Below, in pieces: positions 33,640 through 45,800 of a stretch of 64,000 nt of DNA. Both the position numbers and the translations under genes were made by a program. The number at the start of each line of letters is the position of its first letter. Positions within the stretch are counted from its first letter, which is position 1. This DNA comes from Halichoerus grypus (taxonomy: Eukaryota > Chordata > Mammalia > Carnivora > Phocidae): positions 38,078,603-38,142,602 of the forward strand of contig NC_135715.1 of NCBI RefSeq assembly GCF_964656455.1, given 5' to 3'. A model generated the notes under the pieces. The model ran no database searches, was not told the DNA's origin, and worked only from the letters and a program-made list of their open reading frames with translations.

Positions 33640-34660
33640 CCTCACAACAGCCCTACCCAGCCCGCTTCTTTCCCAATCTCAGAACTAAAACCCCCATCCT
33701 GAAAGTCACACTCCAGTATTCCTGAATCCTCTCTTTCTATTATACTTGACATGTAATCCAACAGATAACTCCATAGACTCTATCTATAGAATGTATTCTA
33801 AATTGGATCACTTCTCACCATCTTTACTGTTACCTCCCTAGTTCAAACTCTATTGCAACAACCTCCTAATTAACCTCTCTGCCTCTACTCTTTTTTTTTT
33901 TTTTTAAAGATTTTATTTATTTGACAGAGAGAGACACAGCGCGAGAGGGAACACAAGCAGGGGGAGTGGAAGGGAGAAGCAGGCTTCCCGCGGAGCAGGG
34001 AGCCCGATGTGGGGCTTGATCCCAGGACCCTGGGATCATGACCTGAGCTGAAGGCAGACGCTTAACGACTGAGCCACCCAGGCGCCCCTCTCTGCCTCTA
34101 CTCTTACCTCACAATCCATTATCCCCAGATATCAAAAGCAATCCTCCATCCTTTAAAACATGTCAAATGGCTTCCCTTTACATTTAAAATAAATCTCAAA
34201 CTCCTTATTCTAGGGTACATAGTCTAACCTGGCCTAGTGCTGTCTCTCTTTTGTATTATCACTACCATGCTCTGCATCAACCATATATACCTTCTTCCTG
34301 TTCTTTGAATATGCTAAGCTTATTTCTGTCCCAGGGATTTAGGATTTGTTGATTCTTCACCCTGCAGTGTGTTTCCCTGAAATCTTCACGTGACTGGCTA
34401 CTTCATCATTCCAGTTGCAAGTCAAACATTACGTCCTTACGTATGTCTTCTGATATCATCCACACTAGGGTAATCACAACTTATCTACCTATTGTGCTTT
34501 ATTTTCTTTATCTTTATCTTATATATTTATTTATATTGTTAATTACTCTTCCACTTGAATATAGATCAGAATTTTTCTGTCTTATTCACTACTCTATTCC
34601 TAGGTCCTTGACAAATAGAATGCTCTTATTAAATATTTGCTGATGGGAAAAATGGATAAG
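33640..34660 (+). mobile_element. L2 LINE, 3' part, split by a SINE
   Basis: L2 order holds on both sides of the SINE: ctattgcaacaacctcctaa, then caatcctccatcctttaaaa, atggcttccctttacattta, cctggcctagtgctgtctct, caagtcaaacattacgtcct, ttgtgctttattttctttat, gacaaatagaatgctcttat and a final attaaatatttgctgatggg. This is the longest recognisable L2 here. No coding frame survives. Confidence 0.75.
33893..34086 (-). mobile_element. CAN-SINE, full-length, in L2
   Basis: The tail t(n)aaagattttatttatt, then cacagcgcgagagggaacac, ggagcagggagcccgatgtg, gatcccaggaccctgggatc and a head ending gagccacccaggcgccc are present. The 19-bp duplication cctctctgcctctactctt is perfect at 33874-33892 and 34087-34105. 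It keeps several CpG sites, so it is among the youngest insertions in the window. Confidence 0.98.
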
Positions 34661-34722
34661 CAAATGAATAGAAGAAATCAAGAATCAAGGAAAGCTAGGG
34701 ATATAGTAAAAATCACCAGGTC

Positions 34723-34917
34723 TGGGGTGTCTGGGGGGCTCAGTCGGTTAGGCGTCTGCCTTTGGCTCAGGTCATGATCTCAGGGTCCTGGGATTGAGCC
34801 CCGCATCACATCAGGCTCCCTGCTCAGCGGGGAGCCTCCTTCTTCCTCTCCCTTTGCCTGCTGCTCCTCCACCCCCAACTTGTGCTCTCTCTCTCTGTCA
34901 AATAAAATCTTTAAAAA
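34723..34917 (+). mobile_element. CAN-SINE, full-length
   Basis: The head is tggggtgtctggggggctca, then aggtcatgatctcagggtcc, gcatcacatcaggctccctg (a few extra bases compared with other copies), a CT-rich run and AAATAAAATC. The duplication aaaaatcaccaggtc is at 34708-34722 and 34918-34932. Confidence 0.97.
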
Positions 34918-34934
34918 AAAAATCACCAGGTCCA

Positions 34935-37220
34935 AATCCCTTATTCTAGAGATGGGACAGTACAGTAATTTGCCCAAAATGATAAAAGAAAATAATGTTC
35001 TATGTGTGTCTAAAATTCTAGACATTTCCATTAGCCACACTGCATCCCAGTGCCATAACTGTTGTGATGGAACTACAAAAGGCTACCAAGCAAATGGTAC
35101 ACTTGCCATAAAAGGAGAGATAAAAAACTCAGTATAAATTAATTCATTATGTTTTCAAAGTCTGACCTGCTTTAGAAGCCCCATTTAAGTCTTAATACAT
35201 CAATGTACTCCTTGTCATCTTTCTGTGAATCAGAACCTGCACATTCTTTAAGTGCTGAAGATACAGCCAAGAAACAATCAAAAATATAAAGGAAATATAG
35301 TATGTCACATTAAGATAATTATTGTGCTAAAAAATAAAGCAGGAAAGGCGGATACAAAGAGCCTGGGAATGGGGTGTGTGGCCAGCTTTAAATGACATAA
35401 GCAAAAACCTGAAAGAGTTATTTGTGAAAGAACTTTTTGACATTTTCAATATTTTTTAATAAAGAAATTCAATGTTAGTTGTTATCACTACTGTGGAATG
35501 CAACCTTTACTTACTTCCAACAATGTTAGAGAAATTTTCTTTTTCTCATATTTTATTGTAAAAAACACACTCTTACATTCAGCAAAATCTGTATTGATCA
35601 AGGTAATGATTGAGTATTGGTAGCTCTCTCCCATTTTATTTTAATTCATATGAGGTTTGGATTGTTAAAAGTTAATTTTTTTAACATAGCATATTTTAGA
35701 TTTGGCTTGACAACATCCTTTTCGTTCCTCTGAACAGTCCCAGTCCCTTCCTGTCCAGTCGATTTCAAGTATATTCTATATACTTTATGAAGCCTCATAA
35801 AACAACTTAATGGCACAGGATGGTGAAAATGTGAAAATGAAATATGGTACAGATTATGATGTTTATAAAAGATAGTTAAAAATTAATCTAGCAGTCTAAT
35901 GGTGAAATAAACACACACATAATTTGAGGCAGAATTTTTTTTTTATTTTAACTTTTTTTTTATTTTAACTTTTTTTTTTAACTACACCAGCTATTTACAA
36001 AAAGGCACTACATTCTGTCTTCTGTCTTGCATTATATTCAGTATGCATCAGGATAATACTCCCAGGAGAATTTTCAGGATTATTCATTCTTTGAATAATG
36101 GCTTGTATGTGGGCTTCAAAGAAATGCAGTAGGAGTGGGAAGAAAAACATTTTCATTTCCAAAGGAATATTCCGAACTTCCCAGGGGACACTGAGAAAAG
36201 ATTTTGTTGACCTGAGGGACACATGACAGCCACTTAAGTGTGTCAGTACATTCACAGTAAAAACTGTTTTCCCTCCTCCCCATATCCTAGTTTTATGCAT
36301 GACAACAACCTGGTATTCAAATAATGCATAATCTCACTTATAGTACAGGGAATTCATTAATGGGTAATGCAGAGAATAAGTGATGCAATGTCATCCATAG
36401 AAAAAGTAAAGCGCTCCCTTGTGGCAGGATAAGGTTTTATTCAGTCTGATCTGAATTTGAAAGAGTTTTGAGACCCTTCTCTGCTTTGAGACAGTTTGGC
36501 TTTCAACAGGAGCTGCTGAAGAAATGTAGAGCTTTGAAAATGGCAAATGTATTTTGATCAGCATTATATCCAGGGCACTACTCTTCTGCTACTCACTTAG
36601 TCTGGCGATACCTTTCTTGGCCAAAGAAAAGTGGGCTCAATTCAATGGGAAGCAGATGACTTAAGCATGTAACCACAGTGCACTTAAGTCAGCTTTATAT
36701 GCAAATTCTTCCTTTGTTTTTACTTAAGGGTTTGCAAAAATTTTAAATATGAATTTAATGGCATGAGCATATAATGCATTGTTTTCCTGCACATGAATCA
36801 TGAAATGGGATGGAGTAAAGATGGCAGAACTGTTAGAATTTTTTCCATATAAATAATTGATATTAAATGTGAGCACATAAGGATTCATCTTCTTTTGTGC
36901 TTTGCTTCTAGTTAAGTAGAACTTTTTGGGGATGGAATCAAAAGTCATTAACAAGTTTTATTATGATTTTCAGTGGTTTTTGAAATACTGTATTCATGCA
37001 GGTAATGAATGACATCTATAACAAAAGTTTTCTTTTTTTTAAGTCATAAATACAGGTTTTATACTCTCAGAGATTTTACTAAATGAATGCAGAAGAGATA
37101 CTTGTAAAGAGTACAAATTTTGATCACTGGAAACTTTACCCACTGGTTGAATGATTGCATCTCCCATTAGCATCCAGATATTAAAATTTTCTCTACACTG
37201 TCAAGAATTCATAAATCCAT
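34935..37220. other. Non-coding sequence, no gene assigned
   Basis: No repeat I can name. A 101-codon frame on - at 35,995-36,300 lies beside a run of three T-rich units (35,936-35,982). Its peptide is of mixed quality and no flanking splice sites support it, so I leave it out as a gene. Sequence here is closer to average in composition than the AT-rich flanks, as expected for a unique intronic or intergenic stretch. Confidence 0.45.
35936..35982. repeat. T-rich unit repeated about three times
   Basis: A run of T followed by attttaac occurs twice and then once more as a T run with aac, with a period of about 18-19 bp. It could be a slipped A tail on - of an old retroposon whose body I cannot identify. 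Confidence 0.7.
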
Positions 37221-37224
37221 TCAG

Positions 37225-39050
37225 TCATTTATTCATTGAGTTTAATAATTATTTTAACAACTCATTGAGTGTCTGCTCTGTACCAAGTCCTGCCTTTAAT
37301 GTGGGATATTCAGCGTAAACAAGGCAAACCTGGAAACCTTGTGGGGATTTTAAGAGAGGATGATCTATGAAGACTGGTGTAAGAAGAACCGGAGAGGCTA
37401 TAAGGGGACCAGGGAAAAGCATTTTGTTCCATAGACATGATGGTGGCTGGGTCTAGAGAAATAGCAGTGAAAGTAAAGGATAGTGAATGGACAGAAGTGA
37501 AACGGACAGAGGGGGCATGATTCTGATATCCAATGTCAATGACTATGCTCTGGATATACTTATTGACTCACTGAGATATATTTTATACCTGAAGTTATGA
37601 TGGGTAGGGTATATTAGGAAGAATGATTAAAATGACAATATAGCAATTTTAAAGCCAAACCAGGAGGAACTCAAAATATAGAAATCAGGTAAAAGAGATA
37701 TAACTAGAAGTAGAAACCAAAAGAGTAACTAGAGGCAAGATGGAAGTCAGAAAAGTCTGATACTGTTTCTTCCATGAGGAAATGCTTCAAGAAAAGAGTA
37801 TCTAGTAGTGTTTAATGATGTGAAGAAACTAAACAAATAAAATAATTAAGCTTTTGATAAAATAACAAGGAGATCTGAAAGAACAAAGTTTTCATTTTAT
37901 AAACTGATGCACAGTAGAGATGTCAGCTCCAAACTGCTTCACAGAGATTAAACAAGGAAAGGGATTTATAGGGCTTTTGCAGATGAAACCATGCTAAGGA
38001 CAAGTAGGAGTGCTGGAAAAATAAACTGCAGGTCTTGAAGCATTCTGACATACAAGCTTTCAGCAGAGTAAGACACCAATTGGTGTGAGCAAGAACAAAA
38101 GGACCCTTGCAGATTCCTTGAGAAAGGTACAGGTTGTTATTTCTAGCAACTGCTTTAATTTCTGATGTAGTGGAATTTTCCATCTGGGGTAAATGGGGCC
38201 TGGGAAAATGTTATAAGAATAGGAAGACTCAAGTGATTTCAGGGAAATACAGTCTTTCATCTGAAATATATTAGTTCAGTATACCAACATGGATGCCATT
38301 GGCGACTTTAAGAGAAAAAGCCAGATTGGAATATTTGGGGAAACGAAGAGAAAATTTTATTAGGAGTTTGGAAAACTCTTTTGAGAAAGTTAACTCTAAA
38401 TTAAATGTAAGAGAAAGGAATAGTTAGTGTGCAGTAGATGGAAGAATGTGTACAAATGAGTGATTTATATTTTATTTAATTATTTATTATGTATTATAAT
38501 GTACTATCATCAATATATTACTAATTTATTATTGATTGATTGACATGATAAACTAGAACATGTGGAAATGAAAAGATTGGTGGAGAGGAAAACATTGAGA
38601 TAGAGACAATAATCAACAGTACAAAGTTTAGGAGGTGGGGAGGAATGGAATCAAAATAACAGATAAGGTATCTAAACTTCATTGTAGCAGAATAGAAGGA
38701 TGCTTGCAAATGGAAATTACTTTAAATTTGGTGTCAAGAAGACTGGGAAATCCCAATTTGATGACTTCTGTTTTGTCTATGATGAAAATAAATATCATCT
38801 GACAAGAGTGAGTGGGAATAAGGGAGATGAGATATAAGAGAAGGTTGAAATTTTTTGATATTGTTAGTCAGGAGAGTGGAAGAAGAGGCTTGCAAGAGAA
38901 ACAGAGTAAAATTGATTGGAAATAATGAAGGCCCAATAAATATTGATCACCATTTATGTTATGGACCCAAATGTGCAAAGAGAGTGTTATTTTTTCCAAC
39001 TTTGTTCAGCAGCTTGGTTCATCTATTGAAAAAGCGGATGGCTGAATCTA
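37225..39050 (+). repeat. Old interspersed repeat, unnamed family, copy 2
   Basis: The start attcattgagtttaataatt, gagtgtctgctctgtaccaa leads into gaaatagcagtgaaagtaaa and tggatatacttattgactca. A later block (38,560-38,860) has tgatgacttctgttttgtct and gagtgggaataagggagatg. I know this word order from a very common ancient mammalian repeat but cannot give its name. The middle (37,640-38,270) may be unrelated. Confidence 0.4.
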
Positions 39051-39404
39051 TCTATGGTTAGAGCTTTGCCAAGAAAGTAAACATGTTGCTTTTTCACATA
39101 AGAAGGGAAGTGTTTCTCTAACAAAAGTAAGAAACCTTTTGAAAAAGCAAGTGATACGTACCTTGGGAGGGTGAGAAGTACAAATAAGAATGTCAGAATG
39201 GATGAAATTAAAAATACAAGGAAGAAAGAAATGATGATGTGAAAACTGGAATAGTAGCTGTAAAGGATAAATAAAATGAAAAGAATGAAAATAAATATTT
39301 GAAAAAATATATAAGATAAAATGACAGAATTTCATGAGCTCCCCCCTTAAATTAGACCATCTGACTTAATTTTGCATATCATTTAATTATGTCTTAAGTC
39401 TAGT

Positions 39405-39840
39405 TTGGGGATTGGCAAACTATAGCTCATGGGCCAAAATGAACTATCAGCTATATTTGTAGATAAAGTTTCATTGGAACACATTTATATAAAGTCCATC
39501 TATTTGCATATCATCTATGGCCGATTCTGTGTTACTATGCTAGAGTTGAAAAGTTGCAACAGGGGACCTGGGTCCCGAAGCTTCTGCCTTCGGCTCAGGT
39601 CATGGTCTTGGGGTCCTGGGATAGAGCTCCACGTCAGGCTCTCTGCTCAGCAGGGAGCCTGCTTCTCCCTCTGCCTGCCATTCCCCCCTGCTTGTGCTCT
39701 TGCTCTGTCAAATAAATAAATAATCTTAAAAAAAAAAAAAAAAAGAAAGAAAAAGGAAAGTTGCAACAAAAATCATATGGCCCTTAAAACCAAAAATATT
39801 TGCTATTTGGAAATATACACAAAAAAATTTGCTGATACCT
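39405..39840 (+). mobile_element. hAT-Charlie-like nonautonomous DNA transposon, split by a SINE
   Basis: The left end (ggggattggcaaactatagc) and right end (aatttgctgatacct) are inverted-repeat-like termini. Internal phrases are agataaagtttcattggaac, atcatctatggccgattctg and, beyond the SINE, catatggcccttaaaaccaa with atttgctatttgg. This is the common mammalian element with ggcaaact ... agtttgctgacc ends. It has no transposase of its own and relied on a helper. A CAN-SINE lies at 39562-39755. Confidence 0.8.
39562..39755 (+). mobile_element. CAN-SINE lacking part of the head
   Basis: It starts ggggacctgggtcccgaagc, so the ggctcagtcggttaa part of the head is missing. It continues ttcggctcaggtcatggtct, ctctgctcagcagggagcct and an AATAAATAAATAATC tail with a long A run. 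The duplication gaaagttgcaaca is at about 39548-39561 (one extra A) and 39756-39768. Confidence 0.95.
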
Positions 39841-40184
39841 AATCTAAATTAAAATAGTGAAGATATTTACAGAGTAACAGATTATATTCAGAATAAAATT
39901 TTTTAGATGCATAATTAATTCTTCAGACAAACTTGCAACTCATTTATTTAATGAATATTTTTGAGCCCAAAGTATCAGATTATTTTCTAGACACTGAGTA
40001 TTTACAGTCAAAAAATTAAGTCTATGTACTTAATAAGCTTACATTTTAGTAGAAAGGAAAATTCAGCAAGTACAATTGATAATTAATATTAAATGCTACA
40101 TAGGAAAAAAAATTGGTGAGAAGAGAAGTTAATTACTTTAGATGGACTTCAGAGAGCCTTCCTTAGCATAAAAAAGAGATCCCA

Positions 40185-40389
40185 GGGATGCCTGAGTAGC
40201 TTAGTCAGTTAAGCATCTGCCTTTGGCTCAGGTGATGATCCCAGGGTCCTGGGATCGAGACCCGCATCGGGCCCCTTGCTCCATGGGGAGCCTGCTTCTC
40301 CCTCTCCCTCTGCCTCCTGCTCTGCCTACTTGTGCTCTCTCTCTCTCTGTCAAATAAATAAATAAATAAAATCTTAAAAAAAGAGAGAG
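40185..40389 (+). mobile_element. CAN-SINE, full-length
   Basis: The head is gggatgcctgagtagcttag, then ggtgatgatcccagggtcct, cgcatcgggccccttgctcc, a long CT run and AATAAATAAATAAATAAAATC. The duplication agagatccca is at 40175-40184 and 40390-40399. The left copy is preceded by A5. Confidence 0.96.
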
Positions 40390-40399
40390 AGAGATCCCA

Positions 40400-41230
40400 A
40401 TACACTAGAGCACATTCCAGGCAGAGGGACTAACTAAAGGTAGACCCTAAAGCTAAAACAAACTTGACATATTTAAGAAACAGAAGTAGGTCTGTTCCCT
40501 GGAATTATCAGACAAGAGGGAGAATAATTTTAGAATAGTTTAGTCAGATAGATAAAAGTCAATTCATGTAACACTTTGTAAATCAGGATAGCAGGCAGAG
40601 TTTTATTTCAATTAAATAATTATTTAAATTATTTATTAAATTATTTTATTAAATTAAATTAAATTATTTTATTAAATTAAATTAAGTGGTCTGATTTAGT
40701 TTGAAGTAATCACTGGCTGCTATGTGGAGTTGTGGGGTGATAGGTGGAGAATAGATTGTAAGCACAAAGAGTAGAAATAGGGAGACAAGTTAGAAATCTA
40801 TTGCAATTTCCAAGGCCAGTGTTGAAATGGTGTGGATTTAGGTGGATGGCAGGAGAGACAGAGAAAATTGAACTGATTCTAGATTTTTTTTTTTTTAAGT
40901 AATGGAGGTAATGGCATTTGCTGATGGAATGAAGCAGGAATGAAAAATATAAATGAACAAATGATAACTTTTTTGGTTTTGAATGAGCCATTTAGTAGAT
41001 TTGGAAATAGAACCCCTTTTAGTACATTATTAAAAACTGGAGAAGATAGAGCTGTGGAGAGAAATCAAGGGTTCTCTTTTAACAACGTCAAGTGAGACTA
41101 TTTTATGTCTTAGTGGAGAGCTTGCATAAATAATTTGATATTTATCTGCAGTTCCAAAGAGATTGGTGTTAGGCATAAAGATTGTGATAGTTGTGTTGGA
41201 ACATACGAAACTAGATGAGCTAATCTCAAA
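40400..41230 (+). repeat. Old interspersed repeat, unnamed family, copy 3
   Basis: Phrases of the same family as copies 2 and 4 are cattccaggcagagggacta, aactttgtaaatcagg-like wording near 40,575, tcactggctgctatgtggag, gtggagaatagattgtaagc, gacaagttagaaatctattg and gcatttgctgatggaatgaa. It probably begins upstream of the SINE, near 40,040. Confidence 0.45.
40606..40690. repeat. AAATT-rich minisatellite
   Basis: Repeated blocks of attaaattattttattaaat with short variants, only A and T apart from the edges. It lies inside the old repeat copy. Confidence 0.9.
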
Positions 41231-41234
41231 ATTA

Positions 41235-43460
41235 TGCTAAAATAGAAAACAGAAGGACACCCAGAACGGGAAATACAACATTTAAGAGTCAAGAGAGAGG
41301 ACCCAGTACAAAATAAAAACAGAATTGAGTTTTGAATTTGGAAACAAAATTTTTTATCTTGATAGAGCTGAGGGAGTGGAGGACAGATTAGATTGAGGAC
41401 AGGGTATGATATGAAATGATGACATAGTTTCTTTGCTCAACTTTTTCAAGAACTTTTTTTTTTAATACAGGGGAACAAAAGGATAAGATGGGAGGTAGAG
41501 AGAGAATATCGAGTCAAAGGATATTGTTAATATGGAAAATTCTAAAGTATGTTGTATTGCTATATGAATAATTCAGTGAGGTATTGAAATATTGATAATG
41601 GAGATAATTGAGGGAGAGACATTCTGGAAAAGAATCTCTATAGCAGCAGAGGAGGAGTTGGCCTAAAATTATAGCTAGGGCAGTTCTTACATTGTAAAAG
41701 CAAAAAAGGCAAAGATATGAATAAGGATGTTCATAGATTGATGCATTTTTGGTAGGCATATGAAGTAGCTCCTGTCTGATTACTTCTATTTTCTTCATAA
41801 TTGATGAGATTGTGTCATCAGTAGAGATTTTCTAGCATTTCAGCACAATTCTTGCCTCCTGCGATGCGATTTCCTGTATCAGAAGTGCTGTAACCCCAGA
41901 AATTACATGTTGTAGGCATCCTTACTGTCAGAGTTTTGGGATATGTGGGAAGCCCCCAGGGCTGATGAGAAGAGGAGGAAGCAACAGGGTTTTTGAAGGG
42001 GCAAAACATAAGCTTGGTTTCCTGTAGCAATTGCACCAGAGTAGTATCTGCTTCTGCAGAGGGTAATAGTTTCCTAAAGTTATTGACTTCCAGGTAACAC
42101 AACCTCCCCTTTTTAAATATCTCAGTCCCTCAGTCCTTCCAACACTTTTGCAACCTATTTCCCTCTACAATATCTCTTGCTGCTTGCACTATATAGAGTG
42201 GCAGCTTCTGTTTTATTACCTAAATCCTGACAGTTGCTGCAGTGATGAAGGCTGAGGAAGAGAATGTATGAAATAGTCATGTTGAGAAGGGTGCTATATG
42301 GTGCTATAAAAGCAAGCCTTTTATTCTTGAAATAAGACAGAATTGAAGAATCTCAACTACTTAGCGCCTTTCATTTTGCCCCTGCTGTGGTATGTGGTTC
42401 ACGAAGCAACTCCAGAAAATCACCCAAGTATCATGGAGCCTAATTTTGAAATCCCCAGTAAATGCTTTACTGTTCCATACAACACTAGCAACATATGTTT
42501 GCTCACCCAAATTTTGAGCACTGTCCATGGAAGAACTTCTTAATTTGTTAGACCATTTTACTTTCTAAGCAAATTTATTCTTCTAGAAATTCTTATAGGT
42601 GCCATTTTATAACTGTTCTTCATTGGCTGTGTTTGTTTTGTGATCACTTTGAAAAAACTGAATTTCTTCACATAACAGCCCTTAAATATTTTAGGATACC
42701 GATTATGAAGACTCTCCTTGTTATTTTTTATTTTTTTAATTTTTTAAAAATCTTCAGTATAAATCCTTCTGGGTCTCTCCTTTTAGACAATGGTACTGAG
42801 TCTACTCAATATCCTGTCTTCTGGACCTAATCAGGTTAATTAATATCCCCCTTAAATCATGGCAACTGGAATTATATAAGTACAGTGTGAACAGCCTGGA
42901 AAAAGTGACATAGTTGCTTCCCTTACCTCCAAGTTTACATCAGCATTTATTACAAACTTAACTGCACTGATAAGTATTTCAGTAACAATCAATTAAAAAA
43001 GCTAAGATTTTTTTTTTTTGTCAGGCATTTCATGTGTTTCTGACTGTATAATCTCTATATCTATAAATTTAGTTTTTAGACAATCAAGGTTTTGCATTCA
43101 TCTGTATTTAATTTTGCTTCATTGGATTTGGCTTCTTTTTAGGCCTTTTCTTGGATGTTCCTTCAGTCATGCACCAATTCACTATACCACTGTATCTAAT
43201 TACATCAATTGGCGGATTTTATCATGTCAGCGTTATTACTTTCATCTAAATCAATGTCTAAAATATTTATGGATAATTACTATAGGATTACTAAGGAGAC
43301 TTAAAATCTATCTCATTGTTTAAAATATCATTGCATTATTTAGGACTATCAGAAGTAAGAGAACATGCAGACTAGAAAACCTAAAAGAGGGAGGCAAATG
43401 GGGAGAAGTACAGGCCATGACCAAAGATGATAGTGAAGACTCACACAAGTAAGGAAGGGC
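41235..43460. other. Non-coding sequence, nothing assigned
   Basis: 41,820-42,260 has a clearer base composition and may be part of an LTR-like element, with a 94-codon frame on - that I do not trust. 41,440-41,820 has phrases like those of the unnamed repeat family. A possible minus-strand splice pair around 42,927-42,966 is described as a finding. No gene is called. Confidence 0.4.
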
Positions 43461-43462
43461 AC

Positions 43463-43866
43463 TGTATTATTTGCTATGGCTGCCATAACAAAGACCACAG
43501 ACTGAGTGGCTTAAACAATAGAAATTTATTTTCTCACAGTTTGGAGGCTGGAAGTTCAAAATCAGGGTGCCAGCAGGGTTCATTTCCTCTGAGGCCTTTC
43601 TCCTGGGCTTCCAGATGGCCACCCTTTTGCTGCCTCTTCACATGGTCTTTCCTCCATAGTTGTGAATCCCTGGTGTCTCTGTGTGTGTCCAAATCCCTTC
43701 TTCTTGTAAGAATAGCAGTCAGTTTGGATTAGGACTCACCCTAATGGCTCTCATTTTAACTTAATCATCTCTTTAAAGGCCTTCTATCCGTACAATCACA
43801 TTCTGAGGTATGGGGGTTCGGGCTTCAATATATGAATTTTGAGGGGACACAATTCAGCCCACAGCT
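43463..43866 (-). mobile_element. ERVL-MaLR (MLT1/MST-type) solo LTR
   Basis: The plus strand shows the reverse of a MaLR LTR: tatttgctatggctgccata, cagactgagtggcttaaaca, gaaatttattttctcacagt, cttcacatggtctttcctcc, gtctctgtgtgtgtccaaat, attaggactcaccctaatgg, atcatctctttaaaggcctt and gaggggacacaattcagccc. It is related to, but a different subfamily from, the LTR at 25.2 kb. No SINE splits it. Confidence 0.87.
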
Positions 43867-44302
43867 GGTAATTATATTGACAACAAAATATGAGACCAGA
43901 GAATTACAGAAATAAGAGAGAAGGGAAGAGTGAAAGAAGTAGGGAGAAACACTGAGATTAATAGCTTAAGCAAAAGGGCAGAGGTAGAAGTGTGATTAAG
44001 GACACTGAAAACATAAACTGACATCCTTTTAGCTTTCATAATCTCTGTGGCATAATGCTTGAGCAGGTTTGCAACGTTTCCAGGGCTAGAGAGCAACTCT
44101 GGCTATTCCTGTTCCATGCCTCTGCCCTAGATAAAACAGGGTCAGAAATTCTCTGCTTTCTCCTATAAGCTTTAAAATGTTCTAAAATTTTTCTGAATAA
44201 ATGGTATTTTATGAACATTATTAATGCCCAGTACACTCTTAAGATATCAAAACTCACCCCGTCCCTAACTCTCCATTGCCAAAAATGACAAAAAATTTTT
44301 AG

Positions 44303-44480
44303 GGGGGCCTGGGTGGCTCCATTGTTAAACTTCTGCCTTCGGCTCAGTTCATGATCCCAGGGTCTTGGGATCGAGCCCCACATGTGAGAAGCCTGCTTCT
44401 CCCTCTCCCACTCCCCCTGCTTGTGTTCCCTCTCTCGCTGTGTCTCTCTCTGTCAGATAAATAAATAAAATCTTTAAAAA
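44303..44480 (+). mobile_element. CAN-SINE with short deletions
   Basis: The head is ggggcctgggtggctccatt with a shortened cattgttaaacttctg; then ttcatgatcccagggtcttg, and cccacatgtgagaagcctgc, which skips the usual cgggctccctgctcag. A CT-rich run and AATAAATAAAATC follow. A 19-20 bp duplication (aaatgacaaaaa(a)tttttag) is at 44283-44302 and 44481-44499. Confidence 0.95.
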
Positions 44481-44929
44481 AAATGACAAAAATTTTTAGA
44501 TTTTATCTGATGTGAAGTTTCTTTGGTTTTGATACCTTTTATGTCCTCTACTTGAAATGTACTTTTCCACTGTATTCCTCCACCCTATACACTCCAATTT
44601 CCCTTCCCATCTTTTTGACTACTAACTTTCCATTTCTCTTGACAATTGCATCTGTAAGAGTTTCATTTTTAGACCTCATTCCATTTGTTCACTGGTTTGA
44701 CCTCATCTACTTCCAAGATTTCAACCTTCATTCCTTGTGTTACAGACCCACAGAGTACATGATTTTTCCTTAGGAGATCTCCAGTTAATTGCTCCAGTGG
44801 TACTTAAAACTCAATATATTCAAAGTTAAACTCATTTTCTCTGGCACTCATTTACTCGTGTTCATCCCTGCTATTCTCCCTATGTTACTTTTTTCTGATT
44901 AATGCGTCTGTCATGCGCCTAATGGCTCA

Positions 44930-45640
44930 GGTTAGGGGAGCCATTGGGAAAGCATCATCCCAATGGTTGTCCACCCTCATTGCTATTAGAGTAAAATTCA
45001 GATGACTTACTGTGGTGTCACAAAGACATATGCATGACTTGGCCCTTCATCTGAGACATTATCTCCTAAGACATCCCCCCTCTTTCACTATGTTTTATGT
45101 ACACTGAGCATCTACGTGTCCTTAAAAAGATCTGCTGAACTATTCCCCATCTTAGGATATTTGATATTCTCCTGACCATTATTCCACAAGATTTTCAGAT
45201 GACTTATTCATTCTCAACATTCAGATCTCAGCTCAAATATCTCTCATTACTGAGGTCTCAGTCCAAATGTAACCTCCTTAACCCACAATGTCATCACCAT
45301 TTGTCACTCTCTGTCCTATTACCTGCTTTATTTTCTTTATAGCACTTATCACTTTGTAATATCAGGACTGGTCTGTCCTGCTCATTAAAATCTAATCTTG
45401 CATTTCCATTTTTCACAGTACTAAAATAGCTCTTAATCATGTATAGAATGATGTCTGAAATTTTTACCATAGTATATAAGCTCCTCATTATCCTGCCCTA
45501 CCTCTTTCCATCTTGTTCATTTTATGTTAATTGCCATCCTTCCATATAGAAACCCCTTTCACTTTATGCTGCAATTATTCACAATCAAGTTTCCTGCCTG
45601 CCCAATAGCAAAGGACTTCTGTTTACTTGGTTTAAGCTCA
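44930..45640 (+). mobile_element. L2 LINE 3'-region fragments
   Basis: L2 order is visible: agagtaaaattcagatgact, gcatgacttggcccttcatc, cattcagatctcagctcaaa, tgaggtctcagtccaaatgt, cctgctttattttctttata and gcacttatcactttgtaata. A second, more upstream-like segment follows at 45,450-45,640 (attatcctgccctacctctt), suggesting two overlapping insertions. Confidence 0.65.
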
Positions 45641-45644
45641 ATAT

Positions 45645-45800
45645 TCTCACCCATAAACTGGAGACAGGGGAAGGAGCATGAAATGGAGGAAATAATTTAT
45701 TTCTAAATTTGTTCTGAGAATTTGATACTGTATGTAAAGTGCTGTGTATAGGGACTGTCACATAATAACAACTCAATAAATGCTAGCTATGATTACTGTG
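45645..45800 (-). mobile_element. MIR SINE, minus orientation
   Basis: ctcaatattctcacccataa, aagtgctgtgtatagggact and aacaactcaataaatgctag give the reverse MIR end. Confidence 0.55.

Noticed and set aside
35995..36300. 101-codon frame on -
   Set aside because: Mixed peptide quality, no flanking splice sites and an unclear T-rich neighbour. Not enough for a gene or pseudogene call.
41818..42102. 94-codon frame on -
   Set aside because: The peptide is not convincing, there are no splice sites, and the block may belong to an unrecognised LTR-like element.
42343..42543. 66-codon frame on +
   Set aside because: Reads fairly naturally but lacks splice signals and any recognised similarity, so I leave it unassigned.
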